From: Strongyloides papillosus
Lineage: Eukaryota; Nematoda; Chromadorea; Rhabditida; Strongyloididae
Reading direction: 5' to 3'
Length of the DNA stretch: 64,000 nucleotides
Assembly (NCBI GenBank): GCA_005656395.1
Contig: SRSI01000068.1
Coordinates: 806,001 to 870,000, forward strand
Shown piece by piece: positions 11,001 through 23,153 of this stretch. The translations under genes were made by a program, and so were the position numbers. Positions within the stretch are counted from its first letter, which is position 1; each line of letters begins with the position of its first letter. The notes beneath the pieces were generated by a model, which was given only the letters and a program-made list of their open reading frames with translations, was not told the origin of the DNA and searched no databases.

Positions 11001-14000
11001 TCCATCTTTAATATTCCTAAGAAAAAACAGTACGATTTTAAACGCTAATATTGTAACACTTTCTTACTATTAAGATTTCTCTAAATAAGGAAAAATTTTT
11101 ACACTTCTGCTTGAGTTGTTTAATTCGGTATCTCAAAATGGTTTACTATAAGCACTGTTTAATAATAAAAATTTTCAACAATCTTTTGTAGTACTTAAAA
11201 AAAAATAACGGGAAATATAATTTTAGATGAATTGTGTTTTGTTCTAACACATCAATAGATAAATTATTTTTTAATATTCAGCAAGATTCTTATTAAGGAT
11301 CTTTTAAATAATTAATATTATACAATTCTTTTGACTTTAATTTTGATGAATCAGAATATTAAATTATATTGTACGTAGAAAATTTTTATAAAATACTCGG
11401 AATTGTTGTTATTTTTTATTGTATAATTGTCAATTTCTTAGTATTTCTAGTATTTTTTCAATTGATTCAAATATCTAAAGTACAAAAATAGAATAATCTT
11501 GTAACTTCTATTTTAAACAAACAATATTCTACGTGATGTATAAGATTTTTTTTTATTCTTACAATCTTAAATATAAAATAAAATTCTTTTATTAATATAT
11601 AACATATCATATATATTTTTTACAATAGTTATGTGGCATATTTTTTCTAACAAAATCAAGAATATATATACATTTTTTTTCATTGCTTTTGATAAGAAAT
11701 TATTATCTTATTGTAAAGTTGTTATGTAAAGCAACAAAATAAAATGACAACTTTATTAAAGTTTGCTTCGTTTGTCTAAATTTTGCGTTACTTTGAGATA
11801 AGATAATTGCACAATTGTTGTGTATTTGTCATAATTTTGCCAAGAAGATTTAGTTTTGAGTTTGATCATATATTTTCTTTACACATAACTGTGCTATTTA
11901 TTTAAATGACTTTTAAACAACTTTTTATGACGTTTTTTTTTGTAGATGTGGAAATATTTTACTTTAAAAAAAAGTGTATCATCAGTAATATGTAAGAATA
12001 ACTACTTTTTTTATATTTTTTGAAATGAATTATGAGGCATTTTTTAAATTTATATTTTTTATCTTCAAATTAATGTTAATTTGGTAATGTATAATAATAT
12101 ATACAATATCATAATATATTTTAATATTTCTACGATAAATTTATAAAAATACTAGATAAACAATTCGTTTTTTAATCAAAAACTATATATTGTAAATTCT
12201 CATATACTTAATACTAAGAAGTAAATCTTTCGATTTTCAAATAAATTAATAATTACCAGAAAATAACAAAATCTTACTTTTTTGAAGGAATATGCATTAA
12301 AATTTTTCAAATTTTACAATACCATGTATATTTATATATATTTTAAGAAATTTAATTTAGTATTTAATAGGCATTCAATTCAATATAAAAAAAATTTAAG
12401 CTTTACAAAAACTACTACCTCTTTTTTAGATAAAATAAAAATATGTATTAAATAATCGTATAAAACTGTTTAAAAATATTTTCCAACATAGCAATAGTTT
12501 TATTGCTAAATAATGTAATAATTTATAAAAAAAATGCTTAGTAAAATTATATTTAAAAAGAGGTTTAATATGATTGTAATTTTTGTAAATGCTTTGTGGA
12601 AAGTAAAATTATCAACCATATAAAAATATATGTATTTAAAGCAATTTTTTATACATATGTATAATTTTTTATTAATATATATTAGTTAATAATTTTTTCC
12701 TAAAATACTTCTAGCTATATCTTAAGTTTACAAGTGCACGCTATTTCCCTAAAAATTTAAAAGTTGTTGTACCAAAGCAAACTAAATTCTCAGGGAAAAA
12801 CATTTTATCTGTATTTATTTTGCCAATATACAGATATCAGTTTAATATAGCACAAAGGCACTGTTAAATGCAAACAAATTTAAAAGCTATTGTTGTGACG
12901 TAACAATGAAGCTATTTGTAGAATAATTGTTTGCTTTAAAGAATTTTTTTTTACAATCAGTATCTTTCTACAAATTATAAATAATAATACTATCAAATTT
13001 ATATTTTGTAACATAACTCTATTATATAACTTTTACTTCATTAACTTGTATATCTTATTTTTTACATTGTAGAAATATTTGTGATAGCATTCATTGTGTT
13101 TACTGGCATTTCTAGGTGTGATTTTCCATTCACTGTTTAATATTTCAGTCAACAGAGATATTTTCTCTAACATTGTTGAACATATCTTTTCCAACTGAAA
13201 GTATGTAATAAGCGATACAAATGATAATATAAATAAAATTACTGTTAATGTAACGGCACAACTATAAAATGCTAAAATTTATCATATGTAGATAGTTTCT
13301 TCAGCCTATGTTATTTATTGAAATCAAAAAGGTTTCTTTAATATTTCAAGTCATAGTAACAGGAGTGCCAAGTTATTCTTTTGATAAGTGGATTGCTATC
13401 CAATCTACTATAATATTTAGTTAAGTCAAAAATACAATTTTTGTGCAATTGATATTTTGTTGAGAAAAGTATTAAAATAGATATATATTATATTTACATA
13501 TACATGTATGTATATAGTTCCCTATCATTATATATCTTAATCTACATTTTTATTCAATTCCTATATTTTAAAATACAAAATTATGTAATTTTAATATTCA
13601 TGTAAACGTATGGCACTTTAAAACATTAAAATGTATAATTCTTCTTTTATTGTGTAAAAATACTAAACTTCATCACCTGCCATACAATCATACATTAATC
13701 TGGCAAGGATTTTATATTATTATAGTTTGAATAATTATTTTCTCTTTACCTCCTACTTACTTTTACTTTTCTCATTATTACTATCACACAATTGTCTTAA
13801 TCATTATGTATCATCTTTATACTTTATACAATTCATTTACTAATAATAAAATACTTTAACTCTGTAATAATATCTGTAATAATATTTTAAAATTAATCTT
13901 ATTTTCTATTATTACACAACTAGCTCAATTGTAGGTATATATTTTTGAATTTACGCTCATAATCACCCTTATCCGTCATTTTGCTTCTTTAATTTAAAAG

Positions 14001-17000
14001 TTAAAATATAATAAATTTTATTTTAATACAATGTTACTTACTGTACATAAACTTGACGGTGTTCTTTTAATATTACAAATATAATTGTTAAAAGATCCGT
14101 TCAAAAAGAAGCCCTTAGGGTCTATTATGTAGAAGTAATTTCTGACATATCATCATTTTTACTTGTCTATACAATTTTTGTTATATTAAAATAATATATA
14201 TACTTATATACGTATATAATATATATATATTACCGACAGCACCCCTAGAAATACTAACAGTTGTATCCCTAATTTTATAAGATCCAACCACATCAAGATA
14301 ATAATCAAATTCCCCTTACGTATACTTTTAATAAATTTGTCTGGATGTAATAAAGAAATTTTCGTAAATAGTTATTTTAAGATCTTATTTATTATAACTT
14401 CTTATCATATTAATTTCATCCGTTTTGTATTATTCTTATACATTAAAAGGAACCCTGTTTTGGAATAAAAGAAAGGGATAAGATAACATGACAGTATCAT
14501 CACAGCATCTTATCCTAAAGTACAAAACTATTAAAATATAGGAATTACAAAATCAAAAAGGCTAGATTAGGTATTCTTGTTGTCATATAATTTATTGTAC
14601 TTCTAACAATTTTAGTTTTCAATGTGGGTTGAATTTACAGATAGAAAGTAAATAACATGCATAGGAATAAAATTAAATTTTTATATAAGTTTACAAACCG
14701 TCAGATATCAAATGACATTTAACAAAATGGACATAAAAATTTAATCTTTCTTTAAAAATATTTTATTTTCCTATTTTTATATTCATATATTTTAATAACT
14801 ATATTTTTACTTTAAAAACGTTAAGCATTTTTACCTCATTATTAAAATTTATTTATCAAAGTATTATTAAGTATATATATTTATTATCATTTTTAAAGAA
14901 TATATATATATTTATATATTTCTTTTTATATATCGTTACTATAATATTTATATCTAAATTATTAATATATTTCGTTATTACATTTTTGAGAAATACCAGC
15001 TGATCCTAGGACATATCAAGAACAACTAATATTCTTTTATTATACAACATTTATATAATGCCTTTATCTTCTTTAATTTTTTAAAAATGTTTATCACCGA
15101 CATATGATTCAATCATCCCCCTTAAAATCAACGTCAATCAAATGAGTGCTTAACTATATTCATTTTTAAAAGATTGTTGTATAAAATTGTTTGATAGATT
15201 TCTTCTGTTGAGGTATTTGGCAAAACCGTCAGCTGTCAACTAAGAAAAAGGGTCTCTATCTCTTATTACCAGCTATATCCTTTCAAAATAGTTAGAATTT
15301 TTCTTTATCCTTTACCAATCGTCTTTCCTGTCCACATTTTCATATCCAGGAGGCATTTGAGGTCCTTAACTTTGGGAAGCTAAGACAGTGACTAAGTATT
15401 GCCGAAGGCCCCCTATCGGCGAACAAATTTATGACAGTTGAAACAGCAATAGTTTTCTGATAAGAAATAATAGGAGACTAAATGGCTGTAATATACTTTC
15501 TCCTTACATCAGTAAGCTATCATAATCTTTGTTTATAGTACATTTAATCATTTTACGATGCTTATACCAGAGGGCACAGTAGGAATCATCTATCAAAAAA
15601 TATATTTTTGTTCCCTCAACCATTCTTAATTTTGTTGCCGTTGATCTGGCATTAAATGATCTTTATATTGTTTTCAAAATTACAATCACATTTGATTATT
15701 CCCTCATTTTAATAGATATGTTCAATTATTTATTGTCATTTCTTTTCCTCTTACTGTTAAATGATATCAACAATATACATCTTCTTTTCTACAATTACCC
15801 TCACATTTTAAATTTTTCCTCTATCCTATAGTTTATGTAACAGTGATAGAGTTTGTATGCCGTTAACACTATAATCAATAGAAATAAAGTTTTGCCATAT
15901 TATTTATAAACCTTATCAAAAATACAATTCTTTAATAACAATAATCTTTACTTATTCCCTAAGTATTAGATAATAGACTTATTTTTATTTAAAAAAATGA
16001 TCATACAGTTTTAAATAAAAAGATTATTCTATTCAATTTACTATTTTTTAAAGATATTTATTTTTCTAGACGTTCTTTATAATGAATAAGTGGCATAATA
16101 TAATTTATTAATATCAAGATAGTTTTAAATTGTTAAGTTTTTATGTATTACAATTTCCAAAGGGTAATTTATCATTCTTTAATAAAAAAATAATTTTTCT
16201 TATTTTAAAAAAATTTTTTTAATTAGTGATCAGAAATAATAATTAATTTTTCTCTGCTTAAAACAGATAATAACAATTATCAAATATTCTTTTCATTTAA
16301 TTTTTTTACATATGTTTTTTGGTTCAAACATAATTATGATTTCCTATCTTCTTTAATGTTAATTTTTTCTATATTTTTTGTATACTATAATTTTTCTAAT
16401 GACTGTATATACTACCTTTTATATTATTGGCATTTAATTTACATTTTATTCCAAACAAAGACTGTTAATTAAACAAATTTAATAAATTCATTTCTCTAAT
16501 GGCTTATAATTTAACTTATATTTATTATTAAATGTTAACATTGCGAAGTTAGTACAAAAATATATTCTACATTAACAAATTTCCTAATACACAATAAATT
16601 GTATTTTTTAATCTTTCTTAAAAATTCAATATATTGTTTATTCATCAGCCAAACTTTTACCATTTTAATGTTAACGTCAACAATTTTAAATATAGTAGCT
16701 GACAAATGTACTTAAAAATCAAATACAAATAATTTGAAAGTATTGTAGCGAAAAAAAACAATAATAAAATTTGTTTTATAATTTCATTAATTGCCTTATT
16801 TTCATTATTTTTATTAATTATTTTAAAATAATTAAAATATTTAAGTTGATGACATAATGGCCCTTTTCTTTGATAATGGTACATTTGAAAAGAAAAAAGA
16901 AAATATATTTAGAATACATTTCTTTTGTCACGGCAGATTCAACAAAATATTAAAAATAAACAATATGATTGAATAAATTTTATACATATATATACAATAT

Positions 17001-18445
17001 ATACATGTTAATGTATATATAACAGATTGCGCAAATAACAGAAACGATTTTTATTATAGTATATTACAGAAATAACCACATTTGTAAACGTTAGAAAATT
17101 TCCCATTTATAATAATAGCTCTTTTTATATACAATATATGACAGACTTGTGGAAAAGAAGACTTTAGGGCAACTGCGTAACCTAACAACTGACTAATAAT
17201 GTGCTAGCTTGCAATACTGTTTTTGGTGCCGACAGCAACTTTTAATATAAACTGTCCTTATTATCACAACACGGTAGAGTTTAACAAAAATCTACATATA
17301 CCATGTTGTGTTTGAGCAGTTTCCAATAAACTTTATATAGGTCTAAGTTACCAAACAATATGACAAAAGTGAAAATAATATTTTAAAAATGAAGCTATCC
17401 TAGTATGTAGGAATAACAAGGAAAGCTGATACAAATACTGTTAAAATGATAGTATACGTAAATTTGTAACTAATGTGAGCTTAATGCTAGATAGAGCGTT
17501 ATCAATACGATTTTCTCTTTGCCATACATTACTATTTAACTGGTGTGGTTTTTGTTCGATTTTAATATAATACTAATACTGTAAATTTAAAGTTACTTAC
17601 TAATGACAAAATTTTACCTATTATCATTAGTTGTTCTGTTACAGCTATTAATCTACCTACATAAAATATATCTATTTAACATTGGCATTGACAAAAATTT
17701 TTATTAACAACATCGTATCAACTCATCACATCCGTTCAGTATATTACAACACTCTATTCTTTCCTCAATAAGAATGAATCTGGCCGTCAATAGATATCAT
17801 TCATTATTTCTTCTTCTTTCGGGAACAGTGGTGTTGACTTTATTTTTTTTATTAAATTTTGATACATATTTTCTAGTTATTATTAACTAACAGTTTCTAC
17901 ATCATTTATAAATCTATTTTGAAAATTCTCAATTTTTGTTTGGCCCTGTTTTATCTTACCATAAATATTTTTCCTCAATCACTACTCACAAACCGTATTT
18001 AACATCTTTTTTGATAAACAACTGTCATTGTTAAATATATTATTTTATTTTGATAGTTGCAAAAAACAGTATTCTATTTGAGTCAAATTAATCTATTTTC
18101 CTTTGTAAACAGTTTCAGAGACCGTCAAAGATAAAGTAACTAAACACATGTATAATTTGATACATATTTTGTTTTTAGTAATATTTTTGTATTTTTGAAT
18201 CATACTACTCATTTCCTATGATGTATTATTGTTACTAAATATTTTTATAATCCTTGTTCTTAGTTGTAATCAAGACTATACATTCAAAGAATATCGTTTC
18301 GTCTCTTTTCTTATAATTTTTGTTATTTCCTCATCTTTTAATCTTATGGCTTTCTTTTCAGACATACACAATCATTAAAATAATCAGTGTCAAAAAATAA
18401 GTTGTACCATTTTATCTAACAAAACATTACTCTATATTATTCATT
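5007..18445. other. 13.4-kb region without convincing coding exons
   Basis: Extremely A+T-rich. Open frames present (for example 6700..6894, 8145..8357, 8788..8970 and minus 16657..16884) lack family features, signal-plus-domain layout or splice-linked partners. By eye, patches around 6550-6720, 8690-9110, 14090-14310, 15190-15560 and 17130-17325 are less A+T-rich than their surroundings. They could be regulatory elements, non-coding exons or small RNA genes. The region lies immediately upstream of a zinc-finger transcription factor gene, so a large regulatory domain or long 5' intron is plausible. No tRNA, rRNA or transposon was recognised. Confidence 0.55.
17249..17322 (+). ncRNA. Candidate hairpin RNA element (unverified)
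   Basis: A 74-nt stretch can fold into one hairpin. The outer stem is AAACTG (17249-17254) with CAGTTT (17317-17322). The inner stem is CACAACACGGT (17265-17275) with ACCATGTTGTG (17300-17310), 10 of 11 paired. There is an asymmetric internal loop and a small additional AGA/TCT pairing near the terminal loop. It lies in a less A+T-rich patch about 1.1 kb upstream of the zinc-finger gene. Size and shape are in the range of a miRNA precursor, but no known miRNA seed was recognised and chance folding is possible. Confidence 0.25.
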
Positions 18446-20519
18446 ATGTCTACAGCAGATACGATTGTAGCCTCTAATACAGATAAATCTTTTCTTTGTG
18501 AAATATGCTCAAAGGCATTTCGTTTTCGGTCAAATTTAGCAGAACACCGTTCTGTACACTCTAATTTAAAACCATATGTTTGTGGATGGTGTGGGAAATC
18601 TTCTAGATTAAAGGGTAAGTTTATTTTGTATTGATAAAAAAATATGATTATATATTAAATTTCTAAAGTATCGTAAAATATTATTATAAAAAGAATATCA
18701 ATAATAGTATATATCACATTATGTTATTTACAAATTTAGTTTACCAAATGTATAGTACCCAACATCTTTTAACTTGGTTTAACTGTTTACTAGACTACAT
18801 TATGGTAACGTTCTTTTCGTAATAATGTGCCAGAACTTGCATAATAATCTTTTTATTTTAAAAGCATGTACTTGAGAAAGCAATTTTAGTTTATATAAAA
18901 AAATTATACAGTCTTTTCAACCATAAATTTTTTTCCGAAAAATAAAAAATAACATCAATGGAAAGTGCTTTCAATAAATTAGCAAGAACCATGTCGTGTT
19001 TTTTAAAATCTTAGATATAATAAAAACTTAACTGTATATAAATGTAGAAAAAATATTATGTATTTTTTGAGGGAAATTTTAAGTTTAGTTGAAGTCGTTA
19101 TATTTTTAAAACGTGTTTTTTTTCAAATATTATCAAATTATTTTAAAGCACCTGATTTAAATATAATATTTTATTTTGAATTAAATGATATCTTTAGTAT
19201 AAGAAATGTACTTTGTTAAGGAAAAAAATTGAAAAACATATTTCTCTAAACTATAGTATTTTGTTATTCACAATATTTAACATAATAATTTTTTAGGCAA
19301 CTTAACAAAGCACATTTTGAAACACCATAAAGCAGAGCAGAATGCTTACATTGGAACAGATGATATTATAATAAAGAAAGGAAAAAAATCTGTTAAAGAT
19401 CCAGCAGCTATAGATTTTTTGGAAAAATCTATGATTGTTTTGACACCCAATTCAACCAATAATAATAATAATAACAATTTGCCAAATAGTGGTCTTGGGA
19501 TGGGTGAAAAACATAGTGATGGTATCGAAAACTTGGGTCATTTTTTGGCGTCAATGAAAAATAGAAAGAGGGCTCATAGTAGCGATGACTTAGATGATAG
19601 TATAGATGGTGAACGTGATAAATTTTTAATGTCTTTAGGGTTAGAAATCAATGCTGGTGCAATTAATTCAAATTCTCCTACAAATAGTGCTGAAAGTAAT
19701 AGTGGTGAAGATAAAGGTGAAAATGTTGGAAGTGGTAATAATGTACCTGATTTTATGAATACTTTAACATCTCTAGCTGCGGGTTCAAGTTTTAGTAACC
19801 CTATATCATTAGAAAAATTAATTGATACAAGAATATCAAATTGTAGTAGCCCCTCAAGAAATAGTATTGCTAGTAATTGCAATAGTACCAAAACCCAATG
19901 TCCACAGTGTGGAAAACATTTTAGAAAACAAAGTTCTCTTCAAGTTCATATGACTGTTAATCATGGAGCACCACCACCAGGATCTTCAAGAAATTCTAAT
20001 GTATCACAAGAACTACCACTTGAACAATCACCCTCACCATCATCATCAACTGAAATTAAATTAGAAAGCATAGAAACTCCGGTTATTCATAATCCTGTTA
20101 ACACAGTAACAGCTGCTGCTGCTGCTTTAAGTTCCTTTTTAATGAATCAAAATAATAATACTGGAAATGTTTTGTCAAATAACTCAAAAACAACCAGTTC
20201 ATCTCCTGCTTTTGGAATTTCTTTTGATTCAAAAAATGTTAATTTTCAAAATATTCAAGGTGAATTGAAATTAATAAAACAAACAATTCATGAAATCAAT
20301 AGAAATCATTTGGATTCTGTTCACAAACTCGAGAAAAGTTTGACTACTATTGACAATCGAGTTGATAGATTAGAAAAACAACTTGAGATGGCATTAAATA
20401 GTATATATACATTAGTTCAACTTCAAACTGGAATTAATACAAACGTAACCCGATTTCGAGATGATGCTTGTGAAAAATTAAAATCCGTCAAAGCATTACT
20501 TTCTGAAACGTCTGGATAG
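18446..20519 (+). CDS. C2H2 zinc-finger transcription factor with C-terminal coiled coil
   Basis: Exons 18446..18614 and 19297..20519 join in phase 1 to give 463 aa. Finger 1 is C18-C21-H34-H38 and finger 2 is C46-C49-H62-H66/67. The intron splits finger 2, and only the joined product has its histidines ([15 protein letters not shown]), which proves the junction. A separate third finger is C258-C261-H274-H279. Between them are poly-Asn and Ser/Gly-rich disordered stretches and an acidic patch. After finger 3 come Ser/Pro-rich and Ala-rich runs, then a predicted coiled coil (about 376-433), probably for dimerisation. The protein is expected to be nuclear and to bind DNA. The exact orthologue is not recognised. 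A good 3' splice site (tttcttttcag, ending 18361) lies 84 nt upstream of the ATG, pointing to a non-coding 5' exon or trans-splicing. Confidence 0.88.
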
Positions 20520-20973
20520 AAAAAGAGATATAATACCATATCACAGCTTTGTACCCAAAACACAAAATACATTACAGAGTTTAGATCTCTTTAAGCCAGA
20601 TTTTGTCATCAATTGATAGTGATAAAAAAATTCGTGCATGCCATATTAAAACATTTATTTAGTACATTAATTTTTTTCTGATCTTAACCAATCGCCTTAT
20701 ATGGCATCTTATGTCATAATATATTTTAATATCTTTCATTTCAATTTAACAATATACAAATCCAATTATTGATTAGATTTTTAGATTTATTTGATGTTAT
20801 ACAAATTTTTATACTTTTAATTTTTAATAAAAAAAATATTAAAGTAAATTTAGATATTCTCATATACGTTATATTTTATATGGAAAATAAATTTATATAG
20901 AGAAAAGATAAATTATTAAATGTCCTGGTAAAATTTTATTTTTATTTTTATACTAATAAAATGAATTAAATTT
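20520..20973. other. Convergent 3' region, no gene seen
   Basis: A+T-rich 454-nt stretch between the stop codons of the zinc-finger gene (+) and the small membrane protein gene (-). It contains the 3' UTRs of both and possible AATAAA signals on each strand, but no coding or RNA feature. Confidence 0.5.
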
Positions 20974-21485
20974 TTATAAATCAATGGATCCTTTGATTGT
21001 AATTACTCTTTTTGATTTATTGATATCTTTTATTTTGCAAATTCTTTTGTTAGGAATTTCTATTACTGAATTTCCATTCTCTGTTGAATTTGAAATTTTT
21101 TGTTTATCGCATATAGATGAATAACGGTAGCTAACATTATTTCGAATAGACTGAGTTGTTCCATTATACAATGCAGAGGTTCTTTAAAAGAAGGTTTAAA
21201 ATACGGAAATTTTTATAGTATAACTTACGTAGAGAAACGACGGTTGTTAATTTTTTCTATTTCCCTTGATACTAATCGACGATTTCTTTGTCTCAAAATA
21301 CAAAGAATAGTTATGACAATAATTGGTAGAGTAAAAATGAAAAGAAGAAATGGTATATATAAAGAATGGTCAAACTCTATAACCATCTTTTCTCCATTTT
21401 CACCATATTTAGAAAGTCTCATTAACTGATTACCTTTTCTTATAGTATTTTCGATCTTTGTCGTAGTATCTGTAGATTCATTCAT
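20974..21485 (-). CDS. Small single-pass membrane protein, unknown function
   Basis: Exons 21485..21229 and 21181..20974 (47-nt intron with gtaagt donor, phase 2) encode 154 aa. There is no cleavable signal peptide. A polar N-terminal segment of about 42 residues is followed by one strong transmembrane helix (about 43-64, LYIPFLLFIFTLPIIVITIL), then an Arg-rich stop-transfer sequence and a basic, Ser/Asn-rich tail of about 90 residues. This layout suggests a membrane protein with a cytoplasmic C-terminus. No family was recognised. It is the last of three minus-strand genes; its start is 240 nt beyond the DUSP12 stop, so shared transcription is possible but not shown. The intron call rests on frame continuity and splice signals only. 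Confidence 0.6.
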
Positions 21486-21725
21486 TTCAATAAATAAAAA
21501 CTAAAAGATGAAAATCTTTTAATAATAATCATAAAATAATATTAACTTTTTATTTAACATTTAAAAATATAAACCGTTGGATTCAAAATAACACAACATA
21601 TGTTAGTCCCTAATTAACATTGTTAACTTTTACAAAACACAATTAATTACTCATTAGGATTATATTTTGCATATAAAATTTATCATGAAAAACGATATTT
21701 ATAGAATATAAAGTGTTTATATAAT

Positions 21726-22782
21726 TTAAGATGTTATTATAATTTTTGGCATTGATGAATTGTCATTGGATGGAGAATTATTTTCACTTTTTTCTGAATA
21801 TATTTTTAACGTCTTCATTTCATCAATTTTTCCTTTTTGAATATAAATCCATGGAGTAACTTAATTAATAGAAATATATAATATACATATCATTTAAACT
21901 TACTAAATTCATTACAAAATCTGTTACTTTCTCCAACGCATTCTTTACCGCTCCAATTATAATGTCCAATTTTCTCATTACATTTTGGGCAGTTAATTTT
22001 TCCTTGTACATCATTTAATGACATCCAGTCTAATGGCATTAAATAATATCCAAAACCGCATATTTGATTGTTGTCTTCTATATTTTTTCTGTCTTTCTTC
22101 TTTATTTCATGAACCATTAAATTACATGAGTTAAATAATATATTACGACATTTTCTACATCTATACTTAACAACATTACTTTTATCTTCTCCATATTCAT
22201 GTGGTAATGAGACAGAGTTTGTACTTATTTTTGGAATATTTCCAGTATTAGAACACCATATTTTATACTCATTACTGTTTCTCAACTTTTCTTCACTACA
22301 ATCAAAATTTAATTTCTCGAATATTTGTAACTGTTTTAGGAATCCGCTGTTAGGGCAAGCTTGTGGGTGTTTTGTTTTTATTAATTCATACGCTCGTGAA
22401 AAGGTATATTTAAAAGTTTTCATTATATATGCAATACATAATGTAGCACTCCTTGAAATTCCTTGTTCGCTAAATAAACATTAATAGTTTTTTTAATATA
22501 TTAATCCTACCAATGAATTAATAGCTTTCCTTCACTTAACTTTTTTTCAACAATACTAATAGCATTCTCCAAAAAATTATTCCCTAAAATATCTTGTTCA
22601 GGTTGATCAAGGCAAAATAAAAAATTATATCCTATTCCATTAATTTTTTTATCATCGGGTATAGACATAGCTGAAATTGTTATGATATTTTTGATACATA
22701 AATTGTTTAATTTTTCACGTCCTTTTGATGATATAACAATATCTGCTCCACTAATATACAAACCGGTTACTATTTCATCCAT
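21726..22782 (-). CDS. Dual-specificity phosphatase DUSP12/Yvh1 with zinc-binding C-terminus
   Basis: Three exons, 22782..22511, 22469..21904 and 21859..21726, give 323 aa. The first junction reconstitutes the active-site loop HCEQGISRS (Cys91, Arg97); the likely general acid is Asp59 in the CLDQ segment. Residues 1-140 are the phosphatase domain. The C-terminal part has the DUSP12-type zinc module: CRKC (195-198), LDWM, CPKC (251-254), GHYNWSG and Cys268/Cys276. The third exon adds TPWIYIQKGKID, matching the end of the family module; reading through the donor instead would stop after FSKFK, so the third exon is well supported. Yvh1/DUSP12 acts in late 60S ribosome maturation and stress responses; the zinc module is the part needed for the ribosome role in yeast. 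Confidence 0.92.
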
Positions 22783-23153
22783 TGTAATATAGTAAAAAAG
22801 TTTGAAATTCTTCTAAAAATATAATAATAAAATATATATATAAAAATTCAAACATTCAAGCATGTAATAAAAAATAATTTATTAACAGAGAAAAAATTTT
22901 TTATACATATATTTTTTTAAAATATTTAATAAATACCATTAGATTTATAATGTTTTAAATTATGAAATTATATATACAACATTTTCCCAATGTACTATAA
23001 ATGTAACATTAAAATATACTTTAAATTATAAAAATGGAAATATAATATGATAAAAAAATAAAGAGGCATTGTGATAAAAATAAAAAATTGATTTAAAAGA
23101 TTAGTAAAACGTTGAAATAATCCTTTTGATAACCAGTGAATGTAATTCACTGA
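22783..23153. other. Spacer between same-strand genes
   Basis: A 371-nt A+T-rich spacer from the sulfite oxidase stop to the DUSP12 start. No gene is seen. It is long for an operon spacer but could still carry a trans-splice site. Confidence 0.45.

Noticed and set aside
15312..15356. Minus-strand mini-frame MPPGYENVDRKDDW followed by a gtaaag donor
   Set aside because: It looked like a first exon, but both nearby acceptors give an immediate stop, so no gene could be built.
20537..20550. TATCACAGC string resembling the miR-2 family start
   Set aside because: The match ends after nine bases and there is no hairpin; it lies in the zinc-finger 3' UTR and is probably chance.
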